Assembly (NCBI GenBank): GCA_904394705.1
Contig: CAJFNJ010000038.1
Span: forward strand, 1 to 64,000
Direction: 5' to 3'
DNA length: 64,000 bases
From: Avimicrobium caecorum
Lineage (GTDB): Bacteria > Bacillota > Clostridia > Oscillospirales > Ruminococcaceae
Position numbers and translations under genes: made by a program
Notes under the pieces: model-generated
The model's input: the letters and a program-made list of their open reading frames with translations, nothing else
Told to the model about the DNA's origin: nothing
Databases searched by the model: none
In this document: positions 41,659 to 49,346 of the stretch, piece by piece
Layout: each line of letters starts with the position of its first letter
Position numbering within the stretch: position 1 is the first letter of the stretch

Positions 41659-42179
41659 TTATCCCACATTGGTGAAGGCGAAAGTTTCGGATACCACGCC
41701 GATCTCGCTGCCCAGGGTCTGGAACAGCTCATATTCCTCGTCCCCTTCGCTGAAGGGGTTCGATTGGAGCGTGTGCAGCACAGCGGTGCGTCCGTCTGCC
41801 GATTCCCCGATGGGGATACCGGTGGACTGGCTGTCGTCCCAGGCACCGGCAGGCCAGAGCTCTACGGTGAGCAGGTGAATATCCTTCTCCTGCCGTTCGG
41901 GGCTCTCCATATAGTAGACAGTCACGGTATCCACCTGGTGTTCCCCGGCGTCCCGGTCCCCTACCATGATCTTGGAATGTCCCCGCAGGCTGTCCGGCAG
42001 GTCAAAAGAGATCCCCAGATCAGCACTTTCAAAGGTCAGGGGTTCTGTTCCGGGGGCTCCACCGTCTGCATGGAGCTTTGCTCCGGTTCGGACGGGGATT
42101 TCTCCTGTGTGCAGCCGCCCAGGCCGAACACCAGGCACAGGATCAGGGTGAGTATCATCATACGGTGAAACAGTTTCAT
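41659..42179 (-). pseudogene. Frameshifted lipoprotein gene
   Basis: The 5' part (ATG at 42179 behind GGAGGAAT) encodes a signal peptide with lipobox LGGC and a Gln/Ser/Glu linker, but stops after PPEQNP at about 42036. The remaining ~125 codons of the domain (EPLTFESADLGISFDLPDSL to the end) continue in another frame. Adding one C to the CCCCC run in the GAGCCCCCGGAA region (near 42055) restores one ORF of ~173 codons. Either the gene is broken, switches at this short C-tract, or the sequence has an error. The domain resembles DUF-type lipoproteins with beta strands; its function is unknown. Confidence 0.72.
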
Positions 42180-42323
42180 CCGGTCATTCCTCCTCCAAAA
42201 AGGCGATTGTGTATTCATATAGTGACAGGCAGGGAGAATTTTACTGCAGGGAAATTGTCAGGATCGGGAAGAATTTCCGAAAAAAGCAGGAAACAGCCCC
42301 TTTTTTGCCGGAGAAAAATAGTA

Positions 42324-42329
42324 TATAAT
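42324..42329 (+). promoter_or_regulatory. Probable -10 box of zapA
   Basis: TATAAT stands 78 bp before zapA. No good -35 box is found at 16-18 bp (T-rich TTTTTT only). Confidence 0.4.
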
Positions 42330-42406
42330 AAGGAGAGCAGATTTTGAGCTGACAGTCGTTTTCCGGCAAAAAACGGCTTTGCATCTCGTATGTGGAGGAG
42401 AAGATT

Positions 42407-42763
42407 ATGGTCAACAAGGTACGAATTGAAATCGCCGGGTCCCGTTATGTAATCGCCACCCCGGAAGGGGAAGAACGGGTGCTGTCCCTGGGACGGGAGA
42501 TCGATGCCCAGGTGCGTCAGCTGATGGACGGCAATGACCGGGTGAGCCTCAACGATGCACTGGTGCTGTGCTGTCTCAACTATGCCAATGCCTATAAAAA
42601 GAGCGAGGAAAGCGCTGACAATATGCGTACCCAGCTCACCGATTATCTGGAAGATGCCACTCTGGCCCGGATCGAGCTGGACGAAACCAAGCGGGAAAAT
42701 GAGCGTCTGAAGCGCCGTCTGGAAATGCTGGGCGGTTCCGAGGACGGTCAGACCAAGCTGTAA
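42407..42763 (+). CDS. zapA: Cell division protein ZapA
   Basis: This 118-residue protein has the ZapA head (VNKVRIEIAGSRYVIATPEGEE, then LGREIDAQVRQLMDG) and a C-terminal coiled coil (RIELDETKRENERLKRRLEML). It bundles FtsZ filaments at midcell. The ATG at 42407 is 6 nt behind GGAGGAG; the GTG at 42392 lies on the ribosome site. It is followed 12 bp later by the U32 gene, a usual Clostridial pair. Confidence 0.92.
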   Translation: MVNKVRIEIAGSRYVIATPEGEERVLSLGREIDAQVRQLMDGNDRVSLNDALVLCCLNYANAYKKSEESADNMRTQLTDYLEDATLARIELDETKRENERLKRRLEMLGGSEDGQTKL

Positions 42764-42775
42764 GGAGAGAAGAGA

Positions 42776-44854
42776 ATGAAGCATCCGGAGATCCTGGCAC
42801 CTGCCGGGAGCTTTGATTCGCTGATCGCTGCGGTACAGTGCGGCGCCAATGCGGTCTATCTGGGCGGCAAGGGTATGAATGCCCGCCGCAATGCCGGCAA
42901 TTTTGACGCCGAGGAACTCCGCCGGGCAGTGGAATACTGTCATCTGCGGGGCGTGAAGGTTTACCAGACCATCAACATCGTCATGTTTGAGGACGAGATC
43001 GATGAGGCGGTGGAGACCATCCGCACCGCTGCCGAAGCCGGTGTGGACGCGGTGCTCACCCAGGATCTGGCAGTGGCCCGGATGGTGCGGGAGTGCGCTC
43101 CCACCCTGCCGGTGCATGCTTCCACTCAGATGAGCATCCACAACCTCGAGGGCGCACGGCTCTGTGAGGAGCTGGGCTTTTCCCGGGTGGTACTGGCCCG
43201 GGAGCTCACCGCCGCCGAGATCCGCCATATCTGTGAAAACACCCCGCTGGAAGTGGAGGTGTTTGTGCATGGCGCGCTCTGTATGTCGGTGTCGGGACAG
43301 TGCTATCTCAGCTCGATGATCGGCGGACGCAGCGGCAACCGGGGACTCTGTGCCCAGCCCTGCCGTCTGCCCTTCCAGGCCGAGGGAGGCAAACCCTATG
43401 CGCTCTCCCTGAAGGATCTGTCCCTGGCGGACCGCATCGCCGAGCTCACCGAAATGGGCGTGGCCTCGCTGAAGATCGAAGGCCGCATGAAGCGCCCGGA
43501 ATATGTGGCGGCGGCGGTAAGTGCCATCCGCACTGCCTGCGAGGGCCGTCCGGTGGACTTTGAAACCCTGCGCAGCGTCTTTTCCCGGAGCGGCTTCACC
43601 AAGGGCTACTTTGACGGACGCATCGACCGGGAGATGTTCGGCTACCGCCAGAAGGAGGATGTCACCTCGGCGGCGGGCGTGCTGGGCGAACTGGCCCGGC
43701 TCTATGACCGGGAAAATCCCCTGGTGCCGGTGTCCATGCGGCTGGAAGCCCGTGCGGCACAGCCCACCCGCCTGACCGTATCCGACCGGGACGGACACAC
43801 CTTCACTGTGGAGGGCAGTGTACCCCAGACAGCCATCAACAAGCCCACCACACCCGAGCGGGCAGCCCAGAATCTGGGCAAGACCGGCGGCACGCCCTTC
43901 TATGCGGACGAAATGGACTGCGATCTGGACGATGGGCTGATGATTCCGGCTTCGGAGCTCAATGCCCTGCGCCGGGAGGCCCTGGAGCAGCTCACCGCTG
44001 CCCGGAGCGATGTGCGGTCCCATGCCTTCACCGACCGGGCACAGCGGGCCTTCCCCCGCACCCGGGACCGGAAGATCCCCACCCTGCGGGCCCGGCTGCG
44101 GCTTTCTCAGCTCACACCGGAGATCGCTGCCCGGTGCCCGGATCTGATCCTGCCCTATGAGGACATTGCGGAGGCAGTTGCGTCGGGCAAGGCAAAGCCG
44201 GAACAGCTCATTGTGGAGATTCCCCGGCTGCTCTTTGAGGGCACCGACGCGGTGCTGGAAGTGCTCCGTCAGGCAAAGGAACTGGGCGTGACCCGGGCCT
44301 GGTGCGGCAACCTGGGCGCCATTGATATGGCCCGGAATGCCGGACTTTCGCCGGTGGGCGGTTACAGCCTCAACATCACCAATTCGGCGGCGGTGCAGGA
44401 ATACGCGGCGCTGGGCCTTACTGATACCGAACTGAGCTTTGAACTGCCGGTGACCCGGGCCCGGAGCCTGGGCGGCTTCCTGCCCCAGGGAATCCTGGCC
44501 TATGGCTATCTGCCGCTGATGGCACTGCGCAACTGTCCCATCAAGGCAGCCATCGGCTGCGGCAAGTGCCGGGGCTATGAGAGCCTCACCGACCGCAAGG
44601 GGGTCCGCTTCACTGTGGACTGCGGACGGCATGACGGTCACCCCCGGCAGGTGAGCGAGCTTTACAACAGCGTGCCGCTCTGGCTGGCAGACCGCCTTGG
44701 CGAGCTGGAAGGGCTCTCCTTCCTGACCCTGTGGTTTACCCGGGAATCGGCTGTCCAGTGCGAAGCGGTGGTGCAGAGCTATGCCGAGGGCAGACCCATG
44801 CCCGGAGCGCCGTCGGAAAAGACCCGTGGGCTCTATTACCGGACCGTGCTGTAA
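42776..44854 (+). CDS. U32-family peptidase, RlhA-like
   Basis: This 692-residue protein begins with a U32 domain (ILAPAGSFDSLIAAVQCGANAVYLGG, STQMSIHN, VFVHGALCMSVSGQCYLS, and Cys-containing NRGLCAQPCRLPF) and continues with a DUF3656-type region and a second U32-like barrel. The cysteines probably bind an Fe-S cluster. Relatives with this architecture (RlhA) hydroxylate C2501 of 23S rRNA, so tRNA/rRNA modification is more likely than proteolysis. It is in an operon with zapA. Confidence 0.9.
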   Translation: MKHPEILAPAGSFDSLIAAVQCGANAVYLGGKGMNARRNAGNFDAEELRRAVEYCHLRGVKVYQTINIVMFEDEIDEAVETIRTAAEAGVDAVLTQDLAVARMVRECAPTLPVHASTQMSIHNLEGARLCEELGFSRVVLARELTAAEIRHICENTPLEVEVFVHGALCMSVSGQCYLSSMIGGRSGNRGLCAQPCRLPFQAEGGKPYALSLKDLSLADRIAELTEMGVASLKIEGRMKRPEYVAAAVSAIRTACEGRPVDFETLRSVFSRSGFTKGYFDGRIDREMFGYRQKEDVTSAAGVLGELARLYDRENPLVPVSMRLEARAAQPTRLTVSDRDGHTFTVEGSVPQTAINKPTTPERAAQNLGKTGGTPFYADEMDCDLDDGLMIPASELNALRREALEQLTAARSDVRSHAFTDRAQRAFPRTRDRKIPTLRARLRLSQLTPEIAARCPDLILPYEDIAEAVASGKAKPEQLIVEIPRLLFEGTDAVLEVLRQAKELGVTRAWCGNLGAIDMARNAGLSPVGGYSLNITNSAAVQEYAALGLTDTELSFELPVTRARSLGGFLPQGILAYGYLPLMALRNCPIKAAIGCGKCRGYESLTDRKGVRFTVDCGRHDGHPRQVSELYNSVPLWLADRLGELEGLSFLTLWFTRESAVQCEAVVQSYAEGRPMPGAPSEKTRGLYYRTVL

Positions 44855-44882
44855 GTCCGGACAGAATCAAATTGACAGTCAG

Positions 44883-44929
44883 GTCCGTCCGTCCCCGGGG
44901 GAACCGCTCCGGGACGGATGGGCTTTTTT
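44883..44929 (+). terminator. Terminator of zapA-U32
   Basis: GTCCGTCCGTCCC pairs with GGGACGGATGGGC (two G-U pairs), followed by TTTTTT. Confidence 0.85.
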
Positions 44930-44950
44930 ATGGATCGAAGGAGGAAGTCC

Positions 44951-45382
44951 ATGCTCATCAAGCGATTTACTGAAACTGCGGTCCTGCCCCGCCGGGCCAC
45001 CGAGGGCAGTGCCGGCTATGACCTGAGTGCTGACCTGTCCCAGCCGGAGGTGATCCAGCCCGGGGAGTCCAAGCTGCTGCCCACCGGCATCGGTGTGGCC
45101 CTGCCGCCCCAGACAGCCGGTCTGGTATTCGGGCGGAGCGGCCTGGGCGCCAGGCATGGCATTGTGCCCGCCAATGCGGTGGGCGTCATCGACTGGGATT
45201 ATCGGGGGGAGATCAAGGTGCCGCTGCGCAACCAGGGCAGCGAACCCTATACGGTCCAGCCCGGCGAGCGCATCGCCCAGATGCTGGTGGTGCCGGTGCT
45301 GACCCCGGAACTGACCATCACCGATGATCTGGGCAGTTCGGAACGAGGGGAAAAGGGCTTTGGTTCCAGCGGTCGGAACTGA
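44951..45382 (+). CDS. dut: dUTP diphosphatase
   Basis: This 143-residue trimeric dUTPase has all five motifs: AGYDLSA, GRSGLGARHGI, GVIDWDYRGEI, ERIAQMLVVP and the C-terminal RGEKGFGSSGR. It hydrolyses dUTP to dUMP. The ATG at 44951 follows AAGGAGGAAG; an in-frame ATG at 44930 (and 44918) precedes the ribosome site and is rejected. It leads dut-DUF4321-maf. Confidence 0.95.
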   Translation: MLIKRFTETAVLPRRATEGSAGYDLSADLSQPEVIQPGESKLLPTGIGVALPPQTAGLVFGRSGLGARHGIVPANAVGVIDWDYRGEIKVPLRNQGSEPYTVQPGERIAQMLVVPVLTPELTITDDLGSSERGEKGFGSSGRN

Positions 45383-45422
45383 CCGTATGTTTTGACATAA
45401 AATCGAGGTGTAGATACAGATC

Positions 45423-45686
45423 ATGAAGAAAAATATCCTGCTGCTTTTCTTTATCCTGGCTGGTGCCATGGTGGGTTCGCTCATCGCGTCGGCGGCAGCC
45501 GGAGTGCCCATGCTCTCCTGGCTGGCTTACAGTGAGACCATCGGTATTCCCACTGCCAATCCCGCCTATCTGGATCTGGCGGTGGTACGGGTGGCCTTTG
45601 GTCTGGAGATGGGGCTTTCCATTGCCCAGATCGGCTGCATTATCCTGTCGCTGTTCGGCTACCGCTGGGCACTGAAAAAGATCTGA
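45423..45686 (+). CDS. DUF4321 small membrane protein
   Basis: This 87-residue protein has an N-terminal hydrophobic segment (ILLLFFILAGAMVGSLIASAAAG) and a C-terminal one (GLSIAQIGCIILSLFGY), as in the DUF4321 family that precedes maf in Clostridia. Its function is unknown. It lies 40 bp after dut and 13 bp before maf. Confidence 0.85.
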   Translation: MKKNILLLFFILAGAMVGSLIASAAAGVPMLSWLAYSETIGIPTANPAYLDLAVVRVAFGLEMGLSIAQIGCIILSLFGYRWALKKI

Positions 45687-45699
45687 GGAGGGAACGGAT

Positions 45700-46269
45700 A
45701 TGGAGATCATACTGGCATCGGGTTCGCCCCGCCGGAAGGAACTGCTGGGACTGATCTGCCCGGATTTCCGGGTGGAGGTATCCGGCGCGGATGAACATGT
45801 CACTGAAACCCTCTCTCCGGAACAGCTGGTGGCCCGCCTGGCGGAGAAGAAGGCGTCCGAAGTGGCGTCCCGGTTCCCGGAGGCGGCGGTCATCGGTTCG
45901 GATACGGTGGTGGAGCTGGACGGGGAGATCCTCGGCAAGCCCCACAGCCGGGAGGAGGCCGTTTCCATGCTGCGGCGCCTGTCCGGACGGGAGCACCAGG
46001 TGCACACCGCAGTGCAGATCCTCTCGCCGGCGGGCAGCCGTTCGCTGGTGAGTACGGCTGAGGTGCACTTCGCCCCCATGACCGACCGGGAGATCGAGTG
46101 GTATGTGTCCACCGGCGAACCCATGGACAAGGCGGGGGCCTATGGCATCCAGGGCTATGCCTGCCGGTACATCACCGGAATCCGGGGGGATTACTACACG
46201 GTGATGGGCCTTCCGGTGCAGATGCTCTACCGGGCTTTGTGTGATTTGGGTATTCTCGGGGAAAACTGA
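45700..46269 (+). CDS. maf: Maf nucleoside triphosphate pyrophosphatase
   Basis: This 189-residue Maf/Ham1-fold protein begins ILASGSPRRKELL and has the VIGSDTVVELDG and MDKAGAYGIQGYA motifs. It removes modified nucleotides such as dTTP/UTP analogues and is linked to septation control. Its last ~12 codons (ALCDLGILGEN) lie in the first unit of a 51-bp tandem repeat, so the original C terminus may have been replaced or the repeat seeded here. Confidence 0.94.
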   Translation: MEIILASGSPRRKELLGLICPDFRVEVSGADEHVTETLSPEQLVARLAEKKASEVASRFPEAAVIGSDTVVELDGEILGKPHSREEAVSMLRRLSGREHQVHTAVQILSPAGSRSLVSTAEVHFAPMTDREIEWYVSTGEPMDKAGAYGIQGYACRYITGIRGDYYTVMGLPVQMLYRALCDLGILGEN

Positions 46270-46401
46270 GCCTGAGAGCCCTGGGCTCTGTGTGATCTGG
46301 GTATTCTCGGGGAGAACTGAGCCGGAGAGCCCTGGGCTTTGTGTGATTTGGGTATCCTCGGAGAAAATTAAGCCGGAGAGCCCTGGGCTCTGTGCGATCT
46401 A
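46232..46401. repeat. 51-bp tandem repeat, 3.3 copies, from maf 3' end
   Basis: Units begin at GGGCT at 46232, 46283, 46334 and (partial) 46385, a constant period of 51 bp. The first overlaps the last codons and stop of maf. Identity between units is high with scattered substitutions (TTTGTGTGATTTGGGTATTC, then CTGTGTGATCTGG). The period equals 17 codons, so an alternative frame and the minus strand stay open as 17-residue peptide repeats. No ribosome site supports translation. Confidence 0.85.
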
Positions 46402-46633
46402 AGGCATTTCTGGGGAAGCCTGTGCCGCATGATCTGCCTGTTTTGAGCGGGCGGGGCATCCTGGCTGGCGGTGTTTCCCGGGGGCATCCGGGGCAGCGCT
46501 CTTCAGTGTGAAAGCCGCACCCGCACCGGAGCCGCACAGAGGCGTCCCCGGACCGGATCAGCCGGTGGAAAATGGCGCAGAGAGCGGATTTTCCCGGAAG
46601 AATGTAAATTTTTTTCGAACCTTGGATTTCCGG
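46402..46633. other. Intergenic region, nothing recognised
   Basis: I see no supported gene, RNA or terminator between the tandem repeat and the mreB promoter. Confidence 0.5.
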
Positions 46634-46662
46634 TTGTTATCATGGGTGTTTAATTGTATAAT
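46634..46662 (+). promoter_or_regulatory. mreB promoter
   Basis: TTGTTA (46634-46639), 17 bp and TATAAT (46657-46662). Confidence 0.75.
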
Positions 46663-46687
46663 AGGTTCGGAACTTGAAAAAATGCTT

Positions 46688-46726
46688 CAGCCGGTCCGAC
46701 CCTCCGGGTCCGGACGGCTTTTTGTG
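46688..46726 (+). terminator. Terminator-like hairpin inside the mreB leader
   Basis: AGCCG...GACCC pairs with GGGTC...CGGCT (two mismatches) and is followed by TTTTT. It lies between the promoter and the mreB ribosome site, so it could act as an attenuator. Confidence 0.6.
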
Positions 46727-46761
46727 AGAGGTCTTGGAATTTGAAAGGGGAAAAACTGAAA

Positions 46762-47793
46762 ATGCGTCCGATTTTTTCGTTCGGAAAAGATATAGGTATT
46801 GACCTGGGTACTGCCAATACCCTGGTATTCATGCGCGGTCAGGGCATCATTCTGCGGGAACCGTCGGTAGTGGCGGTGGATACCCGTACTGATACCGTCC
46901 GCTATGTGGGCCAGGAGGCCAAGGATGTCATCGGCCGTACTCCCGGTTCCATTGTGGCAGTGCGTCCGCTCAAGGACGGCGTCATCGCTGACTTTGACAT
47001 CACTGCCAATATGCTGCAGATCTTCATCAAGAAGGTCACCAACAGCTCCTTCTTCTCCCGTCCCAATGTGGTAGTCTGCATTCCGTCGGGTGTTACCGCT
47101 GTGGAGCGCCGTGCGGTCCGGGAGGCCACCATCAAGGCCGGTGCCCGGAAGGTTGCCATCATTGAGGAGCCCATGGCTGCGGCCATCGGTGCCGGTCTGC
47201 CGGTTGCCGAGGCCCAGGGCAGCATGGTAGTGGATATCGGCGGCGGTACCAGTGAAGTGGCTGTCATCTCGCTGGGCGGTATTGTATCGGCCCGTTCGGT
47301 GCGGGTCGGCGGCGATAAGTTCGACGACTTCATCATCCAGTACATCAAGAAGAAGTATTACCTGCTCATCGGTGAACGCACCGCTGAGGAGATCAAGATC
47401 AAGATCGGTTCGGCCTATCCCTATGAGGACGAGCAGCCCATCACCATCAAGGGCCGCAACCTGGCAGACGGTCTGCCCAAGAATATCGAGATCTATCCCG
47501 AGGAGATCCGGGAAGCACTGGCTGATCCGCTGGCTTCGGTCATCGATGCCATCAAGGGCACCCTGGAAAAGACTCCTCCGGAGCTTTCGGCTGATATTAT
47601 CGACAACGGCATTGTCCTCACCGGCGGCGGCGCGCTGCTCCGGGGTCTGGACAAGCTGGTGGAGCGGGAAACCGGCATTTCGGTGCGGGTGGCTGAGAAT
47701 CCGCTGGACTGTGTGGCACTGGGTACCGGTATGGTACTGGAGAACCTGGACGAGCTCCGGGAAGTGCTGGACAATGATGACAGCTCGCTGTAA
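46762..47793 (+). CDS. mreB: Rod shape-determining protein MreB
   Basis: This 343-residue bacterial actin has the phosphate-1 loop GIDLGTANTLVF, phosphate-2 MVVDIGGGTSEVAVIS and adenosine motif IVLTGGGALLRGL. It organises lateral wall synthesis with MreC/MreD, RodA and PBP2. The ATG at 46762 lies 10 nt from AAAGGGGA; an upstream TTG at 46741 overlaps it and is rejected. It heads mreB-mreC-mreD-PBP2. Confidence 0.96.
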   Translation: MRPIFSFGKDIGIDLGTANTLVFMRGQGIILREPSVVAVDTRTDTVRYVGQEAKDVIGRTPGSIVAVRPLKDGVIADFDITANMLQIFIKKVTNSSFFSRPNVVVCIPSGVTAVERRAVREATIKAGARKVAIIEEPMAAAIGAGLPVAEAQGSMVVDIGGGTSEVAVISLGGIVSARSVRVGGDKFDDFIIQYIKKKYYLLIGERTAEEIKIKIGSAYPYEDEQPITIKGRNLADGLPKNIEIYPEEIREALADPLASVIDAIKGTLEKTPPELSADIIDNGIVLTGGGALLRGLDKLVERETGISVRVAENPLDCVALGTGMVLENLDELREVLDNDDSSL

Positions 47794-47823
47794 GCGGCGT
47801 TTTTGACACATTCGAATCAGGAC

Positions 47824-47864
47824 CAAAACACTATTTTGCGGTTGACGAAGTAGTGTTTTGTTTT
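47824..47864 (+). terminator. Hairpin between mreB and mreC
   Basis: CAAAACACTA/TAGTGTTTTG, a perfect 10-bp stem with a 17-nt loop, is followed by TTTT. It probably lets only part of the transcripts continue into mreC. Confidence 0.7.
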
Positions 47865-47923
47865 ATCAGGGGGATTTCCATATTTGGTCGGAAATTCCCG
47901 CAATTCACAGGAGGGCCCCAAGG

Positions 47924-48778
47924 GTGAAGGATTTCTTCCAGAGTACAAAATTCAAGATCCTGGCGGCAGTATTTGTCGTGCTGTGCGCGTTCATGCTGCG
48001 GGCAACCATGTCCGGCGGCCTGACTCCGCTCACCTCCCAGCTGCTCTCGGTGGTCACCACACCGCTGCAGTCGGCAGCTTCGGGCATTTCCGAAAGTGTG
48101 GGCGGACTGTACCGGCATCTGTTCCAGGCCGGCGAGATCGAGGAGGAAAATGCCCAGCTGGAGGAGAAGGTGCGTACCCTTACCCAGCAGGTGGCAGACC
48201 TGGAACGGTACCGCCGGGAAAATGAACAGCTCCGGGAGTATCTGGAGATCAAGGAGGAGCACAGCGATTTCAGCTTTGCCAGTGCCTCGGTCATCGGACG
48301 GGACACCGCCGAGCGGTTCTACTCCTTTACCATCGATGCCGGCAGTGAGGCGGGCATTGAGAAGTTCGACCCGGTCATCACATCGGATGGCCTGGTGGGG
48401 CTGGTGAGCGAAGTGGGCAAGAATTACGCCAAGGTGCTCACCATTCTGGATACTACCATCGAAGTGGGCGCCTATGACATCCGTACCCGGGACATCGGCA
48501 CCACCTCGGGCGATATTACCCTGGCCCGGAATGGACAGCTCCGGCTCAACATGCTGCCCAAGGACTGTACGGTCAGCCAGGGCGACCTCATCTATACCAC
48601 CGGTTACGGCGGACTGTACCCCAAGGATCTTGCCATCGGCGAGGTCACCGAGATCCATACCGATTCCAGCGGCATGAGCATGTATGCGGTCATCGACCCG
48701 CTCAGCGATATTGAAACGGTCAAGGATGTCCTGGTGATCACCTCCTTTGAAGGCCAGGGGGAACAGGTTTTTGAATAA
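47924..48778 (+). CDS. mreC: Rod shape-determining protein MreC
   Basis: This 284-residue protein has an N-terminal membrane helix (ILAAVFVVLCAFML), a coiled coil (EEENAQLEEKVRTLTQQVADLERYRRENEQL, shown in parts) and the MreC beta domain (ASVIGRD, SDGLVGLVSEVGKNYAKV, GDLIYTTGYGGLYPKDLAIGEV in segments). GTG at 47924 is 9 nt behind AGGAGG. It links MreB to PBP2 in the periplasm-like space. Confidence 0.95.
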   Translation: MKDFFQSTKFKILAAVFVVLCAFMLRATMSGGLTPLTSQLLSVVTTPLQSAASGISESVGGLYRHLFQAGEIEEENAQLEEKVRTLTQQVADLERYRRENEQLREYLEIKEEHSDFSFASASVIGRDTAERFYSFTIDAGSEAGIEKFDPVITSDGLVGLVSEVGKNYAKVLTILDTTIEVGAYDIRTRDIGTTSGDITLARNGQLRLNMLPKDCTVSQGDLIYTTGYGGLYPKDLAIGEVTEIHTDSSGMSMYAVIDPLSDIETVKDVLVITSFEGQGEQVFE

Positions 48779-48808
48779 TTCCGGCTGGGCCGGGGAAAGG
48801 AAAGACCC

Positions 48809-49333
48809 ATGGGACGCAAACGGGCACTGATTGCCGGCAAACATCTGATCTACTGCTTCGGGCTGATCTTCTGCTATGTGCTGCAGACCACTCCGGGCTT
48901 TCTGCAGATCTTCGGCGTCAAGCCCTTTCTGGTGATCCCGGCGGTGATTGCCATCGCCATGCAGGAGGGGGAGTTCACCGGGGCGCTGTATGGGGCGCTG
49001 GGCGGCATGCTCTGTGATATGGGCGCCAATACTTTTTATGGGTTCTATACCCTCACCCTGTTCCTGTACGGGGCAGCGGTGGGCCTGGCACTCATCTACC
49101 TGATGAAAAATGACCGGAAAACGGCAGTGCTCTGCTGCCTGGTGTATACCGGAGGCATGGCGCTGATCGAATACATCTTTTATTACCTGCTGTATGGCTT
49201 TGCGGGCAACTGGCAGGTACTGCTGTTCCAGCTCACACCGCGGGTGCTGTATACCTGCCTTGTGATGCCGCTGTTCTACTTCGGGGAGCGGAAGCTGTTC
49301 GACTATTTCAGCCGCCGCACCGAGGAGATCTGA
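48809..49333 (+). CDS. mreD: Rod shape-determining protein MreD
   Basis: This 174-residue membrane protein has about five to six helices, with the family GALYGALGGMLCDMG segment. It is a partner of MreC in the elongasome. It lies 30 bp after mreC and 13 bp before the PBP gene. Confidence 0.9.
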   Translation: MGRKRALIAGKHLIYCFGLIFCYVLQTTPGFLQIFGVKPFLVIPAVIAIAMQEGEFTGALYGALGGMLCDMGANTFYGFYTLTLFLYGAAVGLALIYLMKNDRKTAVLCCLVYTGGMALIEYIFYYLLYGFAGNWQVLLFQLTPRVLYTCLVMPLFYFGERKLFDYFSRRTEEI

Positions 49334-49346
49334 GAGAGGAGACCCT

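Noticed and set aside
42215..44641. ~800-codon minus-strand frame opposite zapA and the U32 gene
   Set aside because: Shadow of well-supported plus-strand genes; no start signals and a His/Gly-rich antisense composition. The same applies to long frames opposite mfd, aspS, hisS and fhs.
46232..46401. CRISPR array
   Set aside because: Units are contiguous copies without unique spacers, and no cas gene is present. The hairpin array at 13.4 kb is likewise not CRISPR-like in spacing.
46172..46537. Minus-strand frame with 17-residue repeats over the maf tandem repeat
   Set aside because: A 51-bp repeat automatically gives repetitive open frames; there is no ribosome site or start context.
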